Positions 1 through 5,364 of a stretch of DNA of 5,364 nt are shown in pieces. Both the position numbers and the translations under genes were made by a program. Location: assembly GCA_035604035.1 (NCBI GenBank), contig DATNJF010000024.1, positions 1 to 5,364 of the forward strand. Reading direction: 5' to 3'. Source of the DNA: DATARH01 sp035604035. Lineage in GTDB: Bacteria; Pseudomonadota; Alphaproteobacteria; ATCC43930; CGMCC-115725. The notes beneath the pieces were generated by a model. It saw only the letters and a list, made by a program, of their open reading frames with translations, was not told the origin of the DNA and made no database searches. Position 1 is the stretch's first letter. Each line of letters starts with the position of its first letter.

Positions 1-71
1 GAGCGCCGGCTCCAATGCACCTCGATATCCCCTACGATCTCCGACCGGTTGGTGCGGAGCGAGTTGACCAT
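1..71 (-). CDS. Possible 5' end of a hypothetical minus-strand gene (partial)
   Basis: Read on the minus strand, an ATG at 71-69 opens a frame running off the left edge (23 complete codons), beginning MVNSLRTNRSEIVGDIE. The sequence is polar and helix-like. It loosely recalls the N-termini of short coiled-coil hypothetical proteins of alphaproteobacteria that begin with a similar 'SLRxKRxEI' stretch; that is memory-based, not a search. The same frame is open upstream to about base 150 without a better start codon, and no Shine-Dalgarno sequence precedes the ATG. If real, the gene diverges from the small plus-strand gene at 335, with the two inverted repeats lying between them. It could equally be a chance open frame, since only 71 bases are visible. 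Confidence 0.27.
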   Translation of the reverse strand, partial: MVNSLRTNRSEIVGDIEVHWSRR

Positions 72-166
72 GTTGGGGTGATCGTCGGGTAGCGGGCGCG
101 ACAGCCAACCTGCCTCTGGCAGCCCGCCACTGATAGCTTCGGGAAATACCTATCGTGCCAATGGCT

Positions 167-195
167 GCTCACCGGGGCAATCCACCCCGGTGAGC
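167..195. repeat. Perfect 11-bp inverted repeat with 7-nt loop
   Basis: Arm GCTCACCGGGG (167-177) is exactly complementary to CCCCGGTGAGC (185-195), with the loop CAATCCA between them. The stem is GC-rich and perfect, so it should fold stably in RNA or act as a dyad-symmetric protein site. No T-run follows on either strand, so it is not a classical intrinsic terminator. It lies 140 bases before the small gene at 335, in non-coding DNA between two possibly divergent genes. Operator, structured leader or mobile-element remnant are all possible; the sequence does not decide. Confidence 0.75.
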
Positions 196-212
196 TTCGG
201 AAAGGTCGGAGA

Positions 213-231
213 CAGCTCTCTCGCAGAGCTG
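213..231. repeat. Perfect 7-bp inverted repeat with 5-nt loop
   Basis: CAGCTCT (213-219) pairs exactly with AGAGCTG (225-231) around the loop CTCGC. It begins only 17 bases after the 11-bp hairpin at 167-195, so a plus-strand transcript through here would carry two consecutive stem-loops upstream of the gene at 335. It is followed by a GCTGC-rich stretch with a short T4 run (about 229-250). Role unknown. Confidence 0.6.
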
Positions 232-325
232 CCTGCTGCATTTTGCTGCGCGGTCGGTTCTGAGTAAATCCCGACCCTCTAGTTGATCGGCCGCGGCAGA
301 TATCCTCGACACCCGATACTGTTCT

Positions 326-330
326 GAGGA
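326..330 (+). promoter_or_regulatory. Shine-Dalgarno sequence for the small gene at 335
   Basis: GAGGA ends four bases before the GTG at 335. The frame has a stop at 284-286 and no other usual start between that stop and 335. The site therefore supports the GTG as initiator and is the main reason, beside the cysteine pattern, to treat this short frame as a gene. Confidence 0.45.
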
Positions 331-334
331 AATC

Positions 335-529
335 GTGCCGGAACCCAAAAGATGCTCGTTGTGCGGGATGGACGTGAACCGGCACGGACTTGCCCGTCAT
401 CTTGAATGGGGTGAGGTACAACACGCCTTCTGTTCCTATCGGTGTGAGTTCTTTTGGCGCCGCACGTGCACCGCTGAGCCTTACTTCGCAGAAGCCGTGC
501 CAACGTCATTCTCTCCACCGAACCGTTAG
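335..529 (+). CDS. Small TRASH/YHS-like zinc-finger protein (64 aa)
   Basis: The frame starts at GTG, four bases after GAGGA, and ends at TAG (527-529). The protein is small and basic and carries CSLCGMDV (Cys7, Cys10) followed by FCSYRC (Cys33, Cys37), with His17, His22 and His30 between. The spacing C10-x22-C33-x3-C37 fits the TRASH treble-clef motif (C-x19-22-C-x3-C). The leading CxxCGM is also typical of YHS/TRASH modules, which bind zinc or other soft metals in metal-handling and regulatory proteins. The zinc finger occupies almost the whole chain. Residues 38-45 (EFFWRRTC) finish the core, and the last 19 residues look unstructured. There is no signal peptide or membrane segment. No metal-transport or resistance gene is visible beside it, so its partner and substrate are unknown. 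The cysteine spacing and ribosome site argue for a real gene; shortness and the GTG start leave doubt. Confidence 0.55.
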   Translation: MPEPKRCSLCGMDVNRHGLARHLEWGEVQHAFCSYRCEFFWRRTCTAEPYFAEAVPTSFSPPNR

Positions 530-574
530 CCGGTTGGGATATCCGTCCGGTGATTCTCGTGCCGCAGCTCGTCC

Positions 575-673
575 GCCTCACTGGTGTGTGAGGCCGGCTT
601 TGCACGCCGGTGCACAGGCGGCCCTTCGCGGATATTCGCCTGTTCTAGCTGTTTTTCGACGTCGCTTGCGACG
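575..673. repeat. Cluster of four short perfect hairpins
   Basis: Four inverted repeats follow one another. GCCTCAC 575-581 pairs with GTGAGGC 588-594 (loop 6). TGCAC 601-605 pairs with GTGCA 610-614 (loop 4). ACAGGCG 614-620 pairs with CGCCTGT 637-643 (loop 16). CGTCG 660-664 pairs with CGACG 669-673 (loop CTTG). The second and third share base 614 and would compete at that point. The cluster starts 45 bases after the stop of the small zinc-finger gene, so it could be its structured 3' untranslated region, a small RNA, or a set of protein-binding dyads. The individual 5-bp stems are weak evidence; the two 7-bp stems and the close packing are the noticeable part. Confidence 0.45.
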
Positions 674-721
674 GTGTGAGTAGTTTCCGAACCTCGCGGC
701 TCGGGCTGGCCACGACGTACG

Positions 722-744
722 CTTTGTGAGCAAAGAGCTTTTTT
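722..744 (+). terminator. Weak intrinsic-terminator-like hairpin with T6 tract
   Basis: CTTTG (722-726) pairs with CAAAG (731-735) around the loop TGAG. After three bases comes TTTTTT (739-744). The stem is short and A/T-rich, so it would be an inefficient terminator. It is placed sensibly, after the small gene and hairpin cluster and before the kinase gene. T runs this long are rare in this GC-rich window. Confidence 0.28.
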
Positions 745-900
745 GTCTATGAACCAGGCGGCAAAAATTAGCTCGCCGCGCCAGCGCTAGGATTCGTGAT
801 ATCATCGCGACGCCGCCAGCCTTCCCAAGGGATTCGCGGCGAGAAAGAACCGCATGGCAATAAGAAACCGGACAGGAAAGGTCAACGCGGCCCGCGTGCG

Positions 901-3900
901 GTGGCCAAACGTGCCTCTCCCTTGCCGACTTTACCCGTAAAGATTGACTTTCCGATTGTCGCGCTGGGTGCCTCGGCGGGCGGCCTCGACGCGTTCCGCC
1001 AGCTCTTCGACGCGCTGCCGGCGGATAACGGGATGGCGTTCATCCTGATCACGCATCTCGACCCGACCCATGCCAGCATGATGGTCGAGCTGCTGGCCAG
1101 CCATACCAAGATGAACGTCCTGCAGGCAGCCGATGGCATGCCGCTCGAGCGCAAGCATGTCTACGTCATTCCGCCGGCAACCTATCTTTCGATCCACGGC
1201 GGCGCTCTCAAGCTATCGGTGCCGCGAGAGCGTCACGGAGCACGCCTGCCGTTCGACTTTTTCCTGCGCTCGCTGGCGACAGAGTGTGGCGAGCGCGCGA
1301 TCTGCGTGATCCTGTCGGGAACCGGAACCGATGGCACCGTTGGACTAAAGGCAGTCAAGGAAAACGGCGGGTTTGTCATCGTGCAGAACCCGGACGAGGC
1401 GGCCTATGACGGCATGCCGCGCAGCGCGATCACCACCGGCCTCGTTGATTTCGTGCTGCCCGTTGCGACGATTCCCAAGGCCCTCGTCGCCCACGCCGCA
1501 GGTAAGGCGGTCGCCGGCCCACGCCGGGACAACTCTGCGGAGAACGATGCTCCGAGCTGGCTGGGTTCGATCATCGACCTGCTGCGGACGCGGACGGCAC
1601 ACGACTTTACCTTCTACAAACCGGGCACGCTGCGGCGCCGGATCGAGCGGCGCATGGCGACGGCTGCCATCGTCGACGGCAACCGGTACCTCGACATTCT
1701 GGGGCAGGACCCCGCTGAACTTGAGCTCCTTGCCAAGGATGTGCTGATCAACGTCACGAGCTTCTTCCGCGACCCGAAGGCTTTCGAGCTGCTGGCGGAG
1801 CAGATCGTTCCCGATCTCGTGCGCCGGCACGAGGCGGACCGTCCGCTGCGGCTCTGGGTGGCCGGCTGCAGCACTGGCGAAGAGACCTATTCGATCGCCA
1901 TGCTTTTCCTTGATGAAATCGCGGCGACGAGACCGGCGATCACGCTGCAGGTCTTCGCCTCCGATGTCGATGGCGACGCGGTGGCCTTTGCCCGCGATGG
2001 AATTTATCCGGAGTCGATCGCGGCGGATGTCTCCCCCGCGCGGCTCGCCCGCTTCTTTACGAAGGAGGATCGCGGCTATCGGATTGTCTCCGGGTTGCGC
2101 GGGCTCGTGGTGTTCACGATTCAGGATGTCTTGGCCGATCCGCCATTCTCGCGCCTCGACCTGGTGTCCTGTCGCAATCTGCTCATCTACCTGCGCCCGG
2201 AAGCGCAGGAAAAAGTCCTCCGGCTCTTTGATTTTGCCCTTCGCGAGGATGGCGTTCTCTTCCTCGGCAGCGCTGAGACGGTAGCCAATCTCACCGACCG
2301 GTTCGAGCCGATCTCCCAGACGCACCGGATCTACCGGCATCTCGCTCACAGCTGGGCGGCGGGGACAAATTTACCCCTCGGCGCGGGTGCGCACCTGCCT
2401 TTGCTCGGCGGGCGGCGGGCGCTAACCAGCACCAGTCCGCGCGACTTGACGCAACGGGCGCTGGTCGACGCCTATGCGCCGGCTTCGGTTCTGATCAATC
2501 GCAAGGGTGAGTGCCTCTATTACTCGGGCCCGACCGACCGCTATCTGCGGGTCGCCGCAGGGGAGCCCAGCCGCGACCTCTTGGCCATGGTGCGCGACGG
2601 GCTGCGCAGCAAGCTCGGTCTGGCGATCCGGCAAGCCAGCGAGGAGCACGCACGCGCCGTCGTGACCGGCGCACGGGTGACCCGGGGCGACCACCCGGTA
2701 GCGGTGAGCGTTGAGGTGCAACCGCTGCAGAGCGAGGGCGAGATCTTGCTGCTGGTCAGCTTCCTCGATGAGCCCGAGCGCGAGAAGCGGCCCGGTCGAG
2801 CTGGCATCCCGACCGACACCGCCTCACGAATCCCGGAACTCGAGCGCGAGCTCGACGCTACCCGCAAGGAACTGAACAGCGCCATCCGCGACCTCGAGGT
2901 CGCCAACGCCGAGCAGACCGCGATCAACGAAGAAGCGATGTCGGTCAACGAGGAGTTCCAGTCCACCAATGAGGAGCTGGTAACCTCGAAGGAAGAATTG
3001 CAGGCGCTCAACGAGGAGCTCACCGCCCTCAACAGTCAGCTTCAAGAAACGTTGGAGCGGCAGCGCGACACGTCCAACGATTTGCAGAATACCCTCGACA
3101 GCACCGGCGTCGCGACCTTGTTCCTCGACGGCGACCTCAACATCCGCTTCTTCACGCCGGCGGCAAAATCGCTGCTCCGGGTCATCGCCACCGATATCGG
3201 CCGGCCGCTCGCCGATCTCGCCCTGCTCGGCATCGATCCCGGCCTGATTGCCGACGCTCGGGCGATGCTGACCAGCTTGGCGCCGCTCGGGCGCGAGATC
3301 GAAGCCGAAAACGGCACCTGGTACATGCGCCGGATCCTGCCCTACCGCACCGATGATAACCAGATTGCGGGGGTGGTCATCACCTTCGCCGACATCTCCG
3401 AGGTCAAGGCGGCGGAGCTAGAGATCGAGGCGGCGCGAGCCTATTCGGACAGCATCATCGACACGATTCGCCAGCCGCTGGTCGTGCTCGACGAGGCATT
3501 GCGCGTGGTTTCCGCCAACCGCTCCTTCTACCGCACTTTCGGGCTGGAACCGGCGGAGGCGGTCGGTCAGCCGCTTGGCAGCGTCGCCCGCCATCACCCC
3601 GGCGCCGAGGGTTTGCGCGCTTTCCTCGAACGAGTGCAGGCCGATCCCTCTCAAGCCGAGGATTACGAGATCGAGATCGAGCTCCCGCCTCTCGGCCGGC
3701 GGTTGCTGCTGCTCAATGCTCGCAGGTTGCGCGAGGGACCTCATGGGAAGCCCAAGGTCCTGCTGGCGATCGACGATATTACCGAGCGCCGGCGCGCGGC
3801 GGAAGCGCTGGGCGCCGCCAAGCGCGAGGCCGAACAGGCCAATCTCGGCAAATCTCGCTTCCTCGCCGCGGCCAGCCACGATCTCCGGCAGCCGTTGCAG

Positions 3901-5364
3901 ACGCTGAGTTTCCTGCAAGGGCTCATGGCGAAGAAGGTCACCGATAAAACAGTCCTCGGGCTGATCGACCGGCTGGCTGAAACGGTGAGCGCCATGTCCG
4001 GGATGCTCGACACGCTCCTCGACATCAACCAGCTCGAGGCGGGGGTCGTCCGCCGCGATATCATTGATTTTCCGATCAACGCCGTGCTCGAGGAGCTGGG
4101 CAGCCAGTTCGCCTATCATGAGACGGTCGATCGCCTCGACTTGCACGTGGTTCGCAGCGGTCTGAGCGTGCGCAGCGATCCGCGATTGCTGGCGCAGATG
4201 ATCCACAACCTTGTGTCGAATGCGGTGAAATACACCGCGGCGGGAAGGATTCTGGTCGGATGCCGCCGGCGCGGCGACATGCTGCGCATCGAGGTCTGGG
4301 ACACGGGTATCGGCATTCCGGCCGATCAGCTTTCGGCGATTTTCGAGGAGTTCCATCAGCTCGACAACCCGGCCCGCGAGCGCAGCAAGGGTCTTGGTCT
4401 CGGCCTCGCGATCGTGCAACGTCTGGGCGAGCTGCTAGGCCACGCGATCGATGTGCGATCTCGTCCGGGCAAGGGCTCGGTCTTTTCGGTCGAGGTACCG
4501 CTCGGAGCGAACGAGCCGGCGGCTCGACCCCTGCTTGGTCCGGCGGAGACCGAAACGACCGCAAGCAACGGCGAAACGATCCTGATCGTCGAGGATGAGC
4601 CCACCGTGCGCGAGATGCTCAAGCTCCTGCTCGATGGCGAAGGCTACCGCACGGTGACCGCTGCGGACGGCAGAGCGGCGCAGGCATGGGCGGCGCGCGG
4701 GTCGGTCCCGCCGGACCTTGTCCTGGCCGACTATAACCTCCCCAACGGTCCGAACGGGCTCCAGGTCGTCGCAAGCCTGCAGCAGACATTTGGTCACGAT
4801 ATCCCGGCGATCATTCTCAGTGGGGACATCTCCACCGAAGCGTTGCGCGAGATTGCCGGCCAGGGCCGCGTGCACCTCGGCAAGCCGGTGACAGCGGCGG
4901 CGCTGATCCAGCTGATCCAGCAGTTGCTCACCGATCCGCGACCAGCGGCGCCGCCCGACGATCACCCGCCCGCGATTTTCGTGATCGACGACGACCGCGC
5001 CGTGCGCGAGGCGTTGCACGACCTGCTCGAGGCGGACGGCCGCACCGTCGAGACCTACGATAGCTGCGAGGCGTTCCTCGACGCCTATCGTTCCGGCCGG
5101 CAAGGGTGCCTCGTGGTCGATGCCCGCATGCCCGGCATGGGTGGGCTCGAACTCCTGCAGCGGCTCAAGCGCGAACGACATCGGCTGCCGGCGATCATGA
5201 TCACCGGTCACGGCGACGTATCGATGGCGGTAGAGGCGATGAAAGCCGGCGCCGCCGACTTCATCGAGAAGCCGGTCGGCTACAGGGAGCTGCTCGTCAG
5301 CATCGAGCGCGCCCTGGAGCAGGCGGGCGACTCGGCGAAGGCTTCTGCCTGGAAGGAAACGGCA
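901..5364 (+). CDS. CheB-CheR-PAS hybrid sensor histidine kinase with two receiver domains (3' partial)
   Basis: One frame runs 1488 codons to the window end without a stop. Residues are counted from GTG 901. CheB methylesterase (about 19-200): GASAGG with Ser25, His52 and Asp144 as the likely triad. CheR (about 219-480): basic N-terminal helix at 244-252, TSFFR 286-290, SAM loop AGCSTGEE 321-328, Asp355, CRNLLIY 424-430. PAS-like segment about 516-620. Glu-rich coiled coil about 644-732. PAS domains about 735-834 and 848-971. HisKA HDLRQP with phospho-accepting His993. HATPase: Asn1103/Asn1107, DTGIGIP 1134-1140, FEEFHQ 1148-1153, GLGLGLA from 1164. Receiver 1 (about 1225-1345): Asp1232, acceptor Asp1277, Ser1307, Lys1328. 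FixJ-like receiver 2 (about 1359-1475): Asp1363-1365, acceptor Asp1407, Thr1435, Lys1457. All active sites look intact. No signal peptide or membrane segment is seen, so it should be cytoplasmic. CheB lacks its usual N-terminal receiver, as is normal in this fusion family. Input signal and methylation target are unknown. Start is uncertain: no Shine-Dalgarno precedes GTG 901; GTG 796, after AGGA at 789-792, would add 35 residues. The C-terminus is cut by the window. Confidence 0.95.
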   Translation, partial: MAKRASPLPTLPVKIDFPIVALGASAGGLDAFRQLFDALPADNGMAFILITHLDPTHASMMVELLASHTKMNVLQAADGMPLERKHVYVIPPATYLSIHGGALKLSVPRERHGARLPFDFFLRSLATECGERAICVILSGTGTDGTVGLKAVKENGGFVIVQNPDEAAYDGMPRSAITTGLVDFVLPVATIPKALVAHAAGKAVAGPRRDNSAENDAPSWLGSIIDLLRTRTAHDFTFYKPGTLRRRIERRMATAAIVDGNRYLDILGQDPAELELLAKDVLINVTSFFRDPKAFELLAEQIVPDLVRRHEADRPLRLWVAGCSTGEETYSIAMLFLDEIAATRPAITLQVFASDVDGDAVAFARDGIYPESIAADVSPARLARFFTKEDRGYRIVSGLRGLVVFTIQDVLADPPFSRLDLVSCRNLLIYLRPEAQEKVLRLFDFALREDGVLFLGSAETVANLTDRFEPISQTHRIYRHLAHSWAAGTNLPLGAGAHLPLLGGRRALTSTSPRDLTQRALVDAYAPASVLINRKGECLYYSGPTDRYLRVAAGEPSRDLLAMVRDGLRSKLGLAIRQASEEHARAVVTGARVTRGDHPVAVSVEVQPLQSEGEILLLVSFLDEPEREKRPGRAGIPTDTASRIPELERELDATRKELNSAIRDLEVANAEQTAINEEAMSVNEEFQSTNEELVTSKEELQALNEELTALNSQLQETLERQRDTSNDLQNTLDSTGVATLFLDGDLNIRFFTPAAKSLLRVIATDIGRPLADLALLGIDPGLIADARAMLTSLAPLGREIEAENGTWYMRRILPYRTDDNQIAGVVITFADISEVKAAELEIEAARAYSDSIIDTIRQPLVVLDEALRVVSANRSFYRTFGLEPAEAVGQPLGSVARHHPGAEGLRAFLERVQADPSQAEDYEIEIELPPLGRRLLLLNARRLREGPHGKPKVLLAIDDITERRRAAEALGAAKREAEQANLGKSRFLAAASHDLRQPLQTLSFLQGLMAKKVTDKTVLGLIDRLAETVSAMSGMLDTLLDINQLEAGVVRRDIIDFPINAVLEELGSQFAYHETVDRLDLHVVRSGLSVRSDPRLLAQMIHNLVSNAVKYTAAGRILVGCRRRGDMLRIEVWDTGIGIPADQLSAIFEEFHQLDNPARERSKGLGLGLAIVQRLGELLGHAIDVRSRPGKGSVFSVEVPLGANEPAARPLLGPAETETTASNGETILIVEDEPTVREMLKLLLDGEGYRTVTAADGRAAQAWAARGSVPPDLVLADYNLPNGPNGLQVVASLQQTFGHDIPAIILSGDISTEALREIAGQGRVHLGKPVTAAALIQLIQQLLTDPRPAAPPDDHPPAIFVIDDDRAVREALHDLLEADGRTVETYDSCEAFLDAYRSGRQGCLVVDARMPGMGGLELLQRLKRERHRLPAIMITGHGDVSMAVEAMKAGAADFIEKPVGYRELLVSIERALEQAGDSAKASAWKETA
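2923..3048 (+). repeat. Six tandem heptads with Glu-Glu pairs, inside the kinase gene
   Basis: Residues 675-716 of the hybrid kinase divide exactly into six units of seven: INEEAMS, VNEEFQS, TNEELVT, SKEELQA, LNEELTA, LNSQLQE. Five carry Glu-Glu at positions 3-4, and the fifth residue is usually hydrophobic. At DNA level the repeat is degenerate, with AA(C/T)GAGGAG recurring at 2947, 2968 and 3010. The pattern predicts a parallel coiled coil joining the CheR half to the PAS-kinase half. An 'STNEEL.TSKEEL..LNEEL' linker is a hallmark of CheB/CheR-PAS fusion proteins, so it is conserved by function rather than a recent duplication. Confidence 0.8.

Larger units (their letters stand above)
530..900. 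other. Non-coding interval upstream of the hybrid kinase gene
   Basis: No frame here shows recognisable protein motifs, and third-position G/C preference is clearly weaker than in the kinase gene. The interval holds a hairpin across the small gene's stop codon (AACCG 521-525 with CGGTT 531-535), the hairpin cluster at 575-673, and a weak terminator-like structure at 722-744. It also has an 8-bp palindrome TGATATCA (797-804) overlapping the alternative GTG start at 796. The frame of the kinase is open from 772 on (its last upstream stop is TAG at 769-771), so 796-900 may in part be coding. No sigma-70 or EcfG-type (GGAAC...GTT) promoter could be supported. Confidence 0.55.

Noticed and set aside
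32..424. Minus-strand open frame of 130 codons across the left non-coding region
   Set aside because: It overlaps the small zinc-finger gene and both hairpins and is low in sequence complexity. It shows no motif and no ribosome site, and its codons look unlike those of the kinase gene.
528..599. tRNA-like ends: AGCCGG (528-533) pairs with CCGGCT (594-599) across 72 bases
   Set aside because: There is no TTCGA-type T-loop and no D-arm or anticodon arm in the right places. The left end overlaps a stop codon. Chance pairing is more likely.
743..770. Possible sigma-70 promoter: TTGTCT, 16 bases, AAATTA
   Set aside because: The -10 element matches TATAAT poorly and the -35 only partly. Not supportable without transcript data.
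1345..2349. Long minus-strand open frame (334 codons) opposite the CheR region
   Set aside because: It lies antisense to the intact CheB/CheR coding frame. Its product is rich in Arg/Asp/Gly with no recognisable motif, as expected when the opposite strand of GC-rich codons lacks stops.
3418..4419. Long minus-strand open frame (333 codons) opposite the PAS/HisKA region
   Set aside because: It is a shadow of the kinase frame, whose H box, N box and G boxes are unambiguous on the plus strand. The antisense product has no domain signature.
4435..5211. Minus-strand open frame (258 codons) opposite the two receivers
   Set aside because: Antisense shadow; the plus strand encodes two complete receivers with phosphorylation sites.
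901..5364. Possible frameshift or premature stop within the very long fusion gene
   Set aside because: Codon-by-codon reading shows one continuous frame with domain motifs in order and no in-frame stop, so this appears to be a genuine fusion.
1..5364. CRISPR array, insertion sequence, transposase or integrase
   Set aside because: No regularly spaced direct repeats, no terminal inverted repeats with target duplications, and no transposase or recombinase motifs were found on either strand.

Overview
The window is high-GC DNA with strong G/C preference at third codon positions in its main gene. The domain content (a CheB-CheR fusion histidine kinase with an HDLRQP-type H box and a FixJ-like receiver) and the GTG starts suggest an alphaproteobacterium, perhaps Rhizobiales- or Sphingomonadales-like. 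No rRNA or marker gene is present, so this is a suggestion only.

Layout. Bases 1-71 may hold the 5' end of a minus-strand gene leaving the window on the left (weak). Bases 72-334 are non-coding and hold two perfect inverted repeats (11-bp and 7-bp stems). Bases 335-529 (+) encode a 64-residue protein with a C-x2-C ... C-x3-C zinc-finger pattern of the TRASH/YHS kind. Bases 530-900 have no convincing gene but carry a run of short perfect hairpins (575-673) and a weak terminator-like hairpin with a T6 run (722-744).

From about base 901 (possibly 796) to the last base, one uninterrupted plus-strand frame of 1488 codons encodes a giant soluble signalling protein with no stop codon in the window. 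Its order is: CheB methylesterase, CheR methyltransferase, PAS-like segment, Glu-rich coiled coil of six near-perfect heptads, PAS, PAS, HisKA, HATPase, receiver 1, and a FixJ-like receiver 2 at the window edge. The key catalytic residues of every enzymatic domain are visible.

How it may work. Known chemistry predicts a kinase signalling from His993 to Asp1277 and/or Asp1407. It also predicts a second, methylation-based layer in the same chain (CheR adds, CheB removes). No chemoreceptor, CheA or CheW is visible here, so the methylation target is unknown; the Glu-Glu heptads between the methylation enzymes and the kinase are the obvious internal candidate. The FixJ-like second receiver ending at the window edge suggests that a LuxR/FixJ-type DNA-binding domain may follow.
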